64,000 nt of DNA from Methanoregula sp. Lineage in GTDB: Archaea; Halobacteriota; Methanomicrobia; Methanomicrobiales; Methanospirillaceae. The notes below the pieces were generated by a model. That model saw nothing but the letters and a program-made list of their open reading frames with translations. It did not search any database and was not told the origin of the DNA. Location of the stretch: NCBI GenBank assembly GCA_028679185.1, contig JAJRBZ010000046.1, forward strand, positions 36,417-100,416, written 5' to 3'. This document shows positions 26,491-35,238 of the stretch, in pieces (the first letter of the stretch is position 1; the number at the start of each line of letters is the position of its first letter). The position numbers were made by a program, and so were the translations under genes.

Positions 26491-27462
26491 TTACGAAATT
26501 ACAAGACTCCCGACAACACGGAGTTTCCCACCTTCAAGGTAGTGGAGAACAACACGAGCATGTGGAGGGTATACGAGTGCTTTTTCAACAGACAGGGTAA
26601 TTTCCGGCATTCTCCAGTCATTATCAAAGGATACCTTTTCCAGACGGGCTGGCAGGAACTGCATCCAATGACCTGCATAGATTACCATGCCTGCTTTCAG
26701 GGGGGTAGGCCAGTATTTCACAAGCTGGGCTTTTCCTGTAATCGTGTTGGAATATTTTATCTCCGGGTCATTTGTCAGGACGAAGCCACGATCCAGATCT
26801 TCTATTTCAATATTTTTTAAGGCAAGTCCAACCCGATCCCCGGATATTGCGTATTCTGCATCGTCATCATGTTTCTGGATTGAGCGGAGCTGGGCAGTTT
26901 TTTCGGTCGGAAGGATCTTGAGAATATCATGCTTTTTTATCAATCCCTGCGCCACAAAGCCAAGCACCACAACTCCGACTCCTTTCACATTAAAATGTGC
27001 ATCAACCGGAACGGCCCCTTTTCCAACGGTATTATGTTTTTTCCGGTGGGCGGTCTGTTTTACGGAAATATCGAGCAATTTCTCGCGAAGGCCCACCATA
27101 TCCTCCTCAATCACTTCGTAATGTTCAAGAACGGTTCCCTTTATCAGCGGTGCGATCTGATCCAGTGAGATATAATTCCTCAGAATAAGAAATCCATTGG
27201 ATTTACCTGCACACTGGAGCATCAGAACGCATTCACCAAAAGTAGCGTTGATTTCATTAACCACCAGAACCACACGATCCGCAACGGATACTGTATAAAA
27301 CAACGAAGATAATTTTTCAGGATAGCGGGTCGGTTCAATGAACGTGACGGTTGCATCGCCTTTTTTCAAATTATAGAATGTAATATCGCTGGTTGTGCCT
27401 TTCTTTCCCAGATCTTTTGCATAATCCGGGGGGGCAAGAACAGCGACAGTGAGATTGGCCAT
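26491..27462 (-). CDS. SelB-like translation factor homologue lacking GTPase motifs
   Basis: A 323-residue protein that aligns by eye with EF-1A/SelB: a shortened G-like domain (about 1-105), a beta-barrel domain II (about 145-235, VPVDAHFNVKGVGVVVLGFV and SGDRVGLALKNIEIEDLDRG) and a domain III (about 240-323). The P-loop GHVDHGKT is replaced by APPDYAKDLGKK, the DxPG motif by EPTRYP, and NKxD is absent, so GTP binding is unlikely. It fits the archaeal SelB-like (aSelBL) group, whose role is unknown. It is upstream of lemA with an 85-bp gap; a TATA box about 36 bp before the ATG suggests its own promoter. Confidence 0.78.
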   Translation of the reverse strand: MANLTVAVLAPPDYAKDLGKKGTTSDITFYNLKKGDATVTFIEPTRYPEKLSSLFYTVSVADRVVLVVNEINATFGECVLMLQCAGKSNGFLILRNYISLDQIAPLIKGTVLEHYEVIEEDMVGLREKLLDISVKQTAHRKKHNTVGKGAVPVDAHFNVKGVGVVVLGFVAQGLIKKHDILKILPTEKTAQLRSIQKHDDDAEYAISGDRVGLALKNIEIEDLDRGFVLTNDPEIKYSNTITGKAQLVKYWPTPLKAGMVIYAGHWMQFLPARLEKVSFDNDWRMPEITLSVEKALVYPPHARVVLHYLEGGKLRVVGSLVIS

Positions 27463-27493
27463 AGTTATCCATAGGATGCTTAGAAATAAGAGA

Positions 27494-27502
27494 GTTTATA
27501 CA
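27494..27502 (-). promoter_or_regulatory. TATA box of the SelB-like gene
   Basis: The minus strand reads TTGTATAAACTC here, centred 36 bp before the ATG at 27462, giving a leader of about 10 nt. Confidence 0.45.
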
Positions 27503-27604
27503 AAAAAGAGGCACATAATTCTTGACAGAATTAAAAATTTCTGTTTGAATATCCTTAATCGAACCCTTTGATGTTTAAACATTCAGGGCAACCGGGTGGC
27601 CTTA

Positions 27605-28357
27605 ATGCACTATGATCTGACCGTGATAATTCCCACATTTAATGAAGAGGAGAACATTGAAAAAATGGTAGTCACGGTTGATGCCATCTGCAAAGCGCAC
27701 GATATCACTGAAGAAATCCTTGTTGTTGATGACAGCTCATGTGACAGTACTATCACTAATGTAAAAAAACTGATGGCTGATTATCCTTTTCTCCGCCTTA
27801 TCATCCGGACACGGAACCCGGGGCTTTCCCCATCTCTTTACGAAGGAATAATCAATGCAAAAGCGGACCTTGTTCAGTGCATTGACTGTGATTTCTCGCA
27901 TCCCCCGGAAAAAATTCCGGTTTTTTATCATATTCTCAAAAATGAAGGATATGATATGGTTATCGGGAGTCGTTATGTTAAAGGCGGTGAAGTAATTAAC
28001 TGGCCAATACTCAGAATGGTACTCTCATCAGGTGCAGCACTTCTGAGTCGGCTCCTGATCCCTCATGTCAAGGATTCGGGAAGTGGATTTTTCGCGATAA
28101 ACCGGCATATTCTGGCAGGTACGCTCCTTTCACCCCGCGGTTTTAGAATGGGATTTGAAATTCTTGGGAAAGCTCACTGGACGCGGGTACGGGAGATCCC
28201 CATTGTTTTCAAGGACAGGGAGTTCGGACAAAGCAAGCTGAAGGGAAGGATTATCTATGATTTCCTTATCCAGTGTGGTTCAATACTCCATTATAATCTC
28301 ATCGCCAGGAAGAGTAACAATATCATCAGGGCATGGAAACTATTCCTGCATGGATAA
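27605..28357 (+). CDS. Dolichol-phosphate mannosyltransferase-like GT2 glycosyltransferase
   Basis: A 250-residue family 2 glycosyltransferase: VIIPTFNEEENIEKMV at the start, VVDDSS, the metal-binding DCDFSHPPEKIP and an RGFRMGFEILGKAHW segment, all typical of DPM1-like enzymes that move mannose or glucose from a nucleotide sugar to polyprenyl phosphate. No membrane helices. The frame opens with GTG at 27596, but ATG at 27605 has GGGTGG just upstream as ribosome binding site and starts right at the fold. Followed by the flippase-methyltransferase fusion 42 bp later. Confidence 0.88.
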   Translation: MHYDLTVIIPTFNEEENIEKMVVTVDAICKAHDITEEILVVDDSSCDSTITNVKKLMADYPFLRLIIRTRNPGLSPSLYEGIINAKADLVQCIDCDFSHPPEKIPVFYHILKNEGYDMVIGSRYVKGGEVINWPILRMVLSSGAALLSRLLIPHVKDSGSGFFAINRHILAGTLLSPRGFRMGFEILGKAHWTRVREIPIVFKDREFGQSKLKGRIIYDFLIQCGSILHYNLIARKSNNIIRAWKLFLHG

Positions 28358-28399
28358 ATGTAAGACGGGTCAGAATACTAAAAAGAAGGATACTATCTG

Positions 28400-30040
28400 A
28401 TGAAAAGGAGTGCCATTATCAGTATAATTCAAGGCGTTATCGCCATTGCAATATTGTTGCTTCTTGTCAGTACTATCGATTACCCGCTTACACTCTCTCT
28501 TTTGACCAATCTTGATATTCGGTTCATTCTTCTGGCAGGTTTGTGCTATTTCTTAAATAATCTGCTAATGGCATACCGTATAAAGAGAATTCTCTTTGCT
28601 CTTGGAGAGAACATACGATTCAGGTTGGTTTTTTTCTCTCATATGGCAGGGATGCTTCTTTCGGATTTCACACCGGCACGGAGCGGGTATCTCTATGTTG
28701 CGCTTGCCCTGAATAAACGTGATGTCCCCATGGAGAAAGGAATTAGTACGATTACCAGCACGTATCTCTATGATCTTACCTTTAAAATGATAGTTGCCAT
28801 CCTTGGCGCATATTTCATCTATTCTTACATATTTGCTGAACGCATGAGTTATGCAGTCATTATTACATTCCTCCTTATTGTTGGGGTAATCACGGGTTAT
28901 TTTATTCTCATGTATCCTGGAGAATGGATCAGAAATCTCTTTTTAAAGCGGGAATTTTTAAGAAAGATCCTGCTTTTTGGGGAGCAAAGCCATTCAATCC
29001 AGAAATATGCGGCATTTATTCTATCGATAACCATGGCAGGCTGGATACTAAGGGGACTTCAATGGTATCTGATTGTACTGTCGATGCATCAGATGGTTCT
29101 CACCCCGCTTGATGCCCTCCTCCTGAATCCGTTGCTCACCCTGTTCTCCCTTATCCCGCTAACTCCTGCCGGGTGGGGAATTCAGGAAGCGGGTATTGTT
29201 TTCGTATTTACTGCATTGGGCATCAGCGCAACGATTGCGACATCATTTGCCCTGATGACCAGATTCGTTGAGGTAGGAATCGATCTTATCGGCATGAAAG
29301 AGCTCTTTGTAAAAACTCTCAAGGAAGAAAATCTTTTTGCATTTTACAATACGATACCAGGCGACATCGATGAAAAAGCATTTAATTCCGACATGCTGGT
29401 ACAGCGATATTTTCAGAGAAGAAAAACAGAGATTATAAAGAATGCACTGGAAGTGGATATGCATGATGTGATTATTGATATCGGGTGCGGAAGCGGGGTG
29501 CAGATCAAAGAAATCGGGAAAAAGGGGTATTTTTCAGCCATAGGAATAGATGTAAACATGAATGCGATTCGGTTTGCACGGGAAAGATCCCTTCCCAATG
29601 CTGAATTTATTGTTGCGGATGTACAATACCTTCCTATCAAATCATCCAGTGCAGATAAGATCGTCTGTGCGGAAATTATAGAACACCTTAAGAGCCCCCA
29701 ATACCTTATTAATGAAATTGCCAGAATCCTCAAGGACGGTGGTGCGGTTGTCATCACAACTCCTAACGATAAATCCGTCTGGGGGGTTTATGAATTCTTA
29801 TGGGATGTGTTTGGCAGAGGCAGGAACTATGGAGAGACCCATCTGAGGTTTTTTTCAGAGCCCGGTCTCAGAAGTCATTTTAATAATTTCTCAGAATGCA
29901 CAACCAAATCCCTCTTTTTTATATCCCCGCTTTTTGCACTTTTCAACAGGAACGCATTGTTAGAAATGGGGAGAAAAATGGACCGGATATTTGAGCGATG
30001 GGGTTTGGGTGTTTCAATCCTTCTTTACGCCAGAAAATAA
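28400..30040 (+). CDS. Fusion of a flippase-like membrane domain and a SAM methyltransferase
   Basis: A 546-residue two-part protein. Residues about 1-320 are hydrophobic with around eight membrane helices and the pattern of the AglD/LPG-synthase-TM family (HMAGMLLSDFTPARSGYLY; LIPLTPAGWGIQEAG), proteins linked to lipid flipping or glycolipid handling in archaeal N-glycosylation. Residues about 345-546 are a class I methyltransferase: VIIDIGCGSGVQIKEIG, GIDVNMNAIRFAR, FIVADVQYLPIKS. The two are normally separate genes. With the DPM1-like gene before it, the protein probably modifies or flips a polyprenyl-linked glycan. The frame is continuous across the junction. Convergent with the GT39 gene, 12 bp apart. 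Confidence 0.85.
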   Translation: MKRSAIISIIQGVIAIAILLLLVSTIDYPLTLSLLTNLDIRFILLAGLCYFLNNLLMAYRIKRILFALGENIRFRLVFFSHMAGMLLSDFTPARSGYLYVALALNKRDVPMEKGISTITSTYLYDLTFKMIVAILGAYFIYSYIFAERMSYAVIITFLLIVGVITGYFILMYPGEWIRNLFLKREFLRKILLFGEQSHSIQKYAAFILSITMAGWILRGLQWYLIVLSMHQMVLTPLDALLLNPLLTLFSLIPLTPAGWGIQEAGIVFVFTALGISATIATSFALMTRFVEVGIDLIGMKELFVKTLKEENLFAFYNTIPGDIDEKAFNSDMLVQRYFQRRKTEIIKNALEVDMHDVIIDIGCGSGVQIKEIGKKGYFSAIGIDVNMNAIRFARERSLPNAEFIVADVQYLPIKSSSADKIVCAEIIEHLKSPQYLINEIARILKDGGAVVITTPNDKSVWGVYEFLWDVFGRGRNYGETHLRFFSEPGLRSHFNNFSECTTKSLFFISPLFALFNRNALLEMGRKMDRIFERWGLGVSILLYARK

Positions 30041-30052
30041 GAACTGAGCTAT

Positions 30053-31606
30053 TTACTGACGCTCAGCATCGTTTGAGGTAAGAAGATAAATTCCTGTACG
30101 TTCTGTTTCAAGTCGGGCTTTTTCTGATAGCCACAAAAGAGCATCCCCCTCCGGATTCATTGCAGAAATATCACCGGTTACAATATAGAAAATGCTGCTG
30201 TTTCCTTTCAGCTGGTATATATTTTTAAGGTCTGTACTGTTGTCTGCACCATATTCAAACGTTTTATCGGAGACATTGGAATAATAATAATTGAATGGTG
30301 CAGACATGTAGCTTGGTACAAGAACGATCACATCACCATCCTGGGTTTTTGACTGAACAATTCCAGCAAATCCCCTCCAGTCCTCCTTGGTATAACCAGA
30401 GTAATACTCCGCGAGAAGTGGGGCATTTATAACACCAATCAGTATAACGATGAGATATAGCAGATTCCGGTTCGGGACAAGCTTTAATATGATGGGATAA
30501 GACATGGCGACAAGTGTAAAATAAACAGGAAGGAGATAGATCAGATACCGGGGATTCATCGTCATCTTTGAGGAAATCAGCACACTGATCACAATTGGCA
30601 GAATCAGAAACATCGCACATAAGAGGCACTTATTTCTATCCTTTGAATACAGGTAAACAAGTCCCCCAATCATCAGCACAAGATAGATGAAAGCAATAAT
30701 CCAGCTAAATGAGGAGTATCCGCCAGAAAATCGTACAAGTGTTTCCTGGATCAGTATTGGTCCAAGCACCCCGTACGTGGGAGGAGACCCAGTAAGTCTG
30801 AAAAAACGCTCACCGACAATAAAGAGCAGAGGAAGTGACAGTATTAACGTTGTGCAAAAAGCCACGAGAAGATTTTTTGCATGACGAATGTCCTTTTTCA
30901 GACTACCCCCTATTGTAATTATTGCATGAAGATAGATGACTCCCAGCCCTACGAAAACATAATAATGCGTCCAGAAAGCGATCGCTGAAATAATCCCAAA
31001 CAACACCCAGAAGGTGATATTGTCGGTTCTAAGAGCTGTTAAGTAAAATAAAATTACGAATGAGAAAATAAAAAGAACTGTTGAATATGAATATGCTTCC
31101 TGGGAATAATAGATCCCAAAATACGAGAAGGTCAGCAGGGCTGCACTGATGATGCCGACGTTCTTATCGTAGATCTCTTTGCCTATAAGATAAAAAACCG
31201 GAATAGTGAGAGTTCCAAGCAGGGCTGGTGCCGCCCGCAGAATGAACTCACTGTGGCCGAAAACGAGCATAATATGCTCGATCCAGTGAAATAACGGCGG
31301 GTGGAAATCTGCAGAACGACTGATTTCCCAGAGCTCAACAAATCCCAGTTTTGACCAATAGTAAGTTGTTGCTTCATCAAGCCAGAGGGAGTTAAAACCC
31401 AGATTATAAATACGCAGGACAAACCCGACGATCGTTAAAAAAATCAGGACTTGTGCATAACGGCTGTGAAATATGACCGACTTACAATTTTTTAAGGAGA
31501 GGTCCTGAAATGATCGGACAGGAGAAATATAATCGCCATCAAGATTATAGCCTTGAGCCGGTCTTGTTTTTTTTTCTTGTACCCTATCGTTGTGTCTCCT
31601 GGCCAT
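30053..31606 (-). CDS. GT39-like polyprenyl-phosphate-sugar glycosyltransferase
   Basis: A 517-residue integral membrane protein with about ten to twelve predicted helices. The first outer loop carries SLWLDEATTYYW, the acidic motif of GT39/ArnT-like (GT-C) transferases that use polyprenyl-phosphate sugars as donors; DFHPPLFHWIEH follows, also typical. A soluble C-terminal domain of about 100 residues follows. It probably transfers a sugar to a lipid or protein outside the membrane, with donors made by the nearby DPM1-like enzyme. The N-terminal 50 residues are hydrophilic and lysine/arginine-rich. Confidence 0.85.
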   Translation of the reverse strand: MARRHNDRVQEKKTRPAQGYNLDGDYISPVRSFQDLSLKNCKSVIFHSRYAQVLIFLTIVGFVLRIYNLGFNSLWLDEATTYYWSKLGFVELWEISRSADFHPPLFHWIEHIMLVFGHSEFILRAAPALLGTLTIPVFYLIGKEIYDKNVGIISAALLTFSYFGIYYSQEAYSYSTVLFIFSFVILFYLTALRTDNITFWVLFGIISAIAFWTHYYVFVGLGVIYLHAIITIGGSLKKDIRHAKNLLVAFCTTLILSLPLLFIVGERFFRLTGSPPTYGVLGPILIQETLVRFSGGYSSFSWIIAFIYLVLMIGGLVYLYSKDRNKCLLCAMFLILPIVISVLISSKMTMNPRYLIYLLPVYFTLVAMSYPIILKLVPNRNLLYLIVILIGVINAPLLAEYYSGYTKEDWRGFAGIVQSKTQDGDVIVLVPSYMSAPFNYYYSNVSDKTFEYGADNSTDLKNIYQLKGNSSIFYIVTGDISAMNPEGDALLWLSEKARLETERTGIYLLTSNDAERQ

Positions 31607-31730
31607 TGCAATCAGGTACTATTTCGTAAATATTCTCATATAGTTTATTCTATTTCAGACGCTTTTTTTCACTTTTCTTTAGCATTAAAAAACTTACAGG
31701 TAATCCGGTCATATTTTTTGTAACGAGCCA

Positions 31731-32588
31731 TTATGAATCATATTTCATTCGTAAGGGTGATTTGATTGCATCGAGAAGATGGCTTGTACTGGTCACCACG
31801 GTTGCCGATTCTTCGAGCATTAGATTTACTTTTTCATACGTGCCTGACCTGCGAAAATCCGTCCGCAACGCGATTACCTGTTTCCCACGTGCAAATGCAT
31901 ACCCCATCTCCCATGCTGTGCCGGAATCTGCATCCGCACCATCGATAATTGCGACAATTATATCGGCACTTTCAAGAGCTCTTAAATTGTTTGAAAAAAT
32001 AAGAACCTGTTCTTCGTTGTTCCTGATATCTGAGTCATCACCAGCCAGTTGAGGCAAGTATACATCAAAAAAATTTTTTTGCATATCTCCGGCGATACAG
32101 ATATTATACGCACGTTCAGCTTCTGAAAAAAGGGGGGCTGCCAGATACACGTAATATTGAGAAAAAGTTGCAACGTCCATCACCATGATTTCTGGAAATT
32201 TCTTAAGAAAGACACCCCGTCCTTTCTTTTTCGGTGGATTCTCTCCCTCACTACCGTAATATGTAGTTGTTGCTCCACATGCAGGTGATGAATTAACACC
32301 GATAATGCAGACTGGAGGCCCGCGTTGTTTTATTAATTCCTGGACTTCTTCTGCCAGAAGATCCAGAAGGTTGATAAATTCTTCAGTATTGAGTCGTTCG
32401 AGAAATGTCCCGGGCATCCTGTCAGAGCCCAGATACAATGTCTCCGGACAGGGAAGGGGTATCATTTCGATGTTAAATTTTTTACACCGTTCTTTTGCCC
32501 GTTCAAACAAGACGAGATCTGATGATTTCGTTATCCCGTTCGCCCGCAGTTCAGGATTGAGTATGCAGGGGCTGCAAAGTACATACAT
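31731..32588 (-). CDS. Fusion of a TudS/DUF523-like desulfidase and a nucleoside 2-deoxyribosyltransferase
   Basis: A protein of about 285 residues with two domains. The N-terminal part (about 1-135) has the three cysteine motifs of DUF523/TudS thiouracil desulfidases: YVLCSPCILNPELRANG, PLPCPETLYLGS and SSPACGATTT; these can hold a [4Fe-4S] cluster. The C-terminal part (about 155-285) is a nucleoside 2-deoxyribosyltransferase fold, with NICIAGDMQKNFF, ADIIVAIIDGADADSGTAWE and GYAFARGKQVIALRTDFRR. The pairing suggests salvage or clean-up of thio-modified bases or nucleosides. The frame is open to GTG at 32609; ATG at 32588 matches the domain start. Divergent from tsr3. Confidence 0.8.
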   Translation of the reverse strand: MYVLCSPCILNPELRANGITKSSDLVLFERAKERCKKFNIEMIPLPCPETLYLGSDRMPGTFLERLNTEEFINLLDLLAEEVQELIKQRGPPVCIIGVNSSPACGATTTYYGSEGENPPKKKGRGVFLKKFPEIMVMDVATFSQYYVYLAAPLFSEAERAYNICIAGDMQKNFFDVYLPQLAGDDSDIRNNEEQVLIFSNNLRALESADIIVAIIDGADADSGTAWEMGYAFARGKQVIALRTDFRRSGTYEKVNLMLEESATVVTSTSHLLDAIKSPLRMKYDS

Positions 32589-32618
32589 TGATACAGTGTG
32601 TGCACGCACAGATGATCA

Positions 32619-33110
32619 ATGATTCCGGTGTATGCATATCGGGATAACAGCTGTGACCCCCGGAAGTGCACGGTAAAAAAACTTGAAAAAGCTGGTTTTT
32701 TGAAAATTTTTAACTCAATTTCCAAGATACCGCGGAATACCCTGCTTCTTGATCCCACTGCCGAAAAAGCACTTTCACCTGCCGACAAATATGTTAAATC
32801 CATCACAGTACTGGATTGCTCATGGATAGTCCTGGATACCGGACGGGTACGTTCATTCCGGACCCGCCGGGCACTTCCCTTTTTACTTGCGGCAAACCCG
32901 GTTAATTTTGGCAAACCCTGTGTGCTGTCATCAGTTGAGGCACTTTCAGCCGCTCTGTATATTATTGGTGAAAAGGAGAGGGCTTTTGAATTTCTCTCCA
33001 AAGTCGGTTGGGGGATCCGGTTTTTGGAAGTAAACAGGGAACCACTGGACATGTACGCCGGCGCAAAGGATAGTATAGAAGTAATAAAAATCCAGGAAGA
33101 CTATCTTTGA
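32619..33110 (+). CDS. tsr3: Tsr3-type rRNA aminocarboxypropyltransferase
   Basis: A 163-residue protein of the DUF367/Tsr3 family, which transfers the aminocarboxypropyl group of SAM onto a (N1-methyl)pseudouridine of small-subunit rRNA. Motifs: DPRKCTVKKLEKAG near the N-terminus, LLDPTAEKALSPAD, VLDCSW, RALPFLLAANPVNFGKPCVL and SSVEALSAALYI. Length matches archaeal homologues. Divergent from the TudS-like fusion with about 30 bp between start codons. A run of T follows the stop. Confidence 0.93.
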   Translation: MIPVYAYRDNSCDPRKCTVKKLEKAGFLKIFNSISKIPRNTLLLDPTAEKALSPADKYVKSITVLDCSWIVLDTGRVRSFRTRRALPFLLAANPVNFGKPCVLSSVEALSAALYIIGEKERAFEFLSKVGWGIRFLEVNREPLDMYAGAKDSIEVIKIQEDYL

Positions 33111-33116
33111 TGCAGC

Positions 33117-33123
33117 TTTTTTT
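33117..33123 (+). terminator. T-tract after tsr3
   Basis: Seven T, starting seven bases after the TGA of tsr3, in a non-coding context. A simple archaeal oligo-T terminator is likely. Confidence 0.4.
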
Positions 33124-33197
33124 AAGATATATTAAAAACTGTTCGCTGGTAGAGTTTTTTTATTAAAAAATTCAGGGGTAAAATATTATAGAATACC

Positions 33198-33221
33198 TGT
33201 TATAAAGTAACTGTAATAACA
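33198..33221. repeat. Short inverted repeat upstream of the response regulator
   Basis: TGTTAT at 33198-33203 and ATAACA at 33216-33221 flank 12 nt, about 25 bp before the start codon of the response regulator gene. It could be an operator, but a 6-bp repeat in AT-rich DNA can arise by chance. Confidence 0.25.
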
Positions 33222-33245
33222 AGTATCTGGGGCAATATACGGGGT

Positions 33246-35000
33246 GTGGTAATTACTTTGTCCGATCCGGAGGCAATTTCTGTTTTGTGCGTGGATGATG
33301 AACCGTTATTATTAGAAGTTTTCCAGGATTTTTTTAACCAGAACCCCGGTTTTTCAACCTCAACATGCGCTACTGCAACAGATGCATTGAATCTTTTAAC
33401 TACCCAATCGTTTGATGCTATTGTAGCAGATTATGGCCTCCCTGACATGGACGGGATTTATTTGCTCAGAGAGATCCGTGCAGGGGGATTTTCAGGGCTT
33501 TTTATCATCATCACCGGTAAACATCGTGCTCATGTCGCCATTGATGCGTTAAACAATGGAGCAGATTATTACGTGCAAAAGGGAGGCGGTATTGTAACGG
33601 ACATGGCCGATCTTGCAGAATTTATAAGGAAGGGTGTCGGAAAAATTCGGGCAAATCGTGCGTTGTCTGAAAGTGAGCGAACGTATCGTTCGATTGTCGA
33701 AAACACTTCTGACCTCCTCTGCCGTTTCCTTCATGATGGGGAAATACTTTTTGTAAATGAGGCTTTTTTGAATTTTGTGGGAAAAAAGAAGGAAGAATGC
33801 ATCGGCAGCAATTTTATTTCAATGATTCCTAAAGAAGATTCCAATAGAATTATCGAGAAATTGCATAATTTTACACCAATAAAACAAGGTGCATTAATCG
33901 AACATGCCATTCAGAAAAAGGATGGATCATCCCCGGTTCTCCAATGGAATTATCGTGCAATTTTCGATTCCGAAAAAAATACTATCGAGTATCAGACGGC
34001 AGGCAGAGAGATATCTGAATTCCTGCAACTTCATGAAGCACTCGCACCTGCGAGTGTAAATGGTATTCAGACCTCCCCGCAGTTAGCCGCACGGTCTACG
34101 GAATCTGAAGATGACTGGAACCAATTTACTCGAACCATTGAAACACTCGAAAACCCCGTATTTGCGATAGATAAAACCGGAGTTGTTATTGCATGGAATA
34201 AAGCTATTGAGAAATTGACCGGTGTCAGCGCAAAAGATATGGTAGGTAAAGGAAACCGCGAGTATGCCATTCCGTTCTATGGTGAACCAAAGCCGATGCT
34301 GGTTGATTATATCGTTATTTCAACCGATAAAAGACAATCCGGAAAATTCCCTGGAATAAAACGGTCAGGGAACACGTTTATTGGTGAAATGGAAAAGGTC
34401 AGAATTCGTGAAAAACCGATGTTTTTATGGGCTAAAGGAACTGCAGTGCATGATGGAAAAGGCACACTGATAGCCGCAATCGAAACAATAACAGTTGTCG
34501 AGCAGCTGCAGGCAGCGATTACACCCGGAGATTCAGAAAAAGAGATATATATCGGAGGAATATCAAGTCCAACCCTCAAAGTCGCCGGGGGGAGCGCAAG
34601 CGGGAATCTTGCCGGTCTCATTCCATCACCTCCCAGAGGTTACGGTATCTACGCTACTAACAGGCGCTTGTTTATTATCCAGAATCCCGATTTCGATCTT
34701 TCGAAACCCAAGGGAATGCAATATGGGCCCTTTCTTCTTGACGACCTTTTTGGTACCAGGGCGACAATCGATAACCGCCCGAAGACTATAGAGACTATTG
34801 AAAAGTTATTGGTCTATAAAATCGAGAAAAAAGATCTGGAGACAATAGAATTAATGAATCCGGTTCTGCTACCCGGTTTCCTGACCCTCTATAATAAGAC
34901 GGGGGAATCATTCAGAATGTTTATCGATCATAAAACGGCATTTTTACAGATTGAACAACTGATAAAATCGTTCTATCCTGAAATTTTACGACTGGAGTAA
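33246..35000 (+). CDS. Response regulator with PAS domains and a C-terminal PH-like domain
   Basis: A 584-residue protein. The receiver domain (about 10-130) has the acidic pair in VLCVDDE, the phospho-acceptor aspartate in IVADYGLPDMDG and the lysine-side segment GADYYVQKGGG. Two PAS domains follow (about 145-262 and 295-420). The final 130 residues (from GYGIYATNRRLFIIQ to the end) have the strand pattern and final helix of a PH-like fold; no DNA-binding, kinase or cyclase domain is present. GTG at 33246 is the preferred start. No partner histidine kinase is adjacent, so its input comes from elsewhere. The family is typical of Methanomicrobiales signalling. Confidence 0.82.
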   Translation: MVITLSDPEAISVLCVDDEPLLLEVFQDFFNQNPGFSTSTCATATDALNLLTTQSFDAIVADYGLPDMDGIYLLREIRAGGFSGLFIIITGKHRAHVAIDALNNGADYYVQKGGGIVTDMADLAEFIRKGVGKIRANRALSESERTYRSIVENTSDLLCRFLHDGEILFVNEAFLNFVGKKKEECIGSNFISMIPKEDSNRIIEKLHNFTPIKQGALIEHAIQKKDGSSPVLQWNYRAIFDSEKNTIEYQTAGREISEFLQLHEALAPASVNGIQTSPQLAARSTESEDDWNQFTRTIETLENPVFAIDKTGVVIAWNKAIEKLTGVSAKDMVGKGNREYAIPFYGEPKPMLVDYIVISTDKRQSGKFPGIKRSGNTFIGEMEKVRIREKPMFLWAKGTAVHDGKGTLIAAIETITVVEQLQAAITPGDSEKEIYIGGISSPTLKVAGGSASGNLAGLIPSPPRGYGIYATNRRLFIIQNPDFDLSKPKGMQYGPFLLDDLFGTRATIDNRPKTIETIEKLLVYKIEKKDLETIELMNPVLLPGFLTLYNKTGESFRMFIDHKTAFLQIEQLIKSFYPEILRLE

Positions 35001-35238
35001 ATGTACACGCGGTTACCTGCGACAGACTGAATCTTTTATCATGGTCAAAAAGTAAACATAATCCATGTATCAAATCTTATTTTGAAAAAAATTCTTTTAA
35101 ACAAATTTTTAATACATTCCTGTTACTCTTTAAATGCTCTTTCCCTAATCGATAATCTGGCACTCTTATAACAACCGCTATTGCTCATATGTTGTTTTAT
35201 CTGCATAGCTTTTTTGTATACTACTACCATGTACGAGT

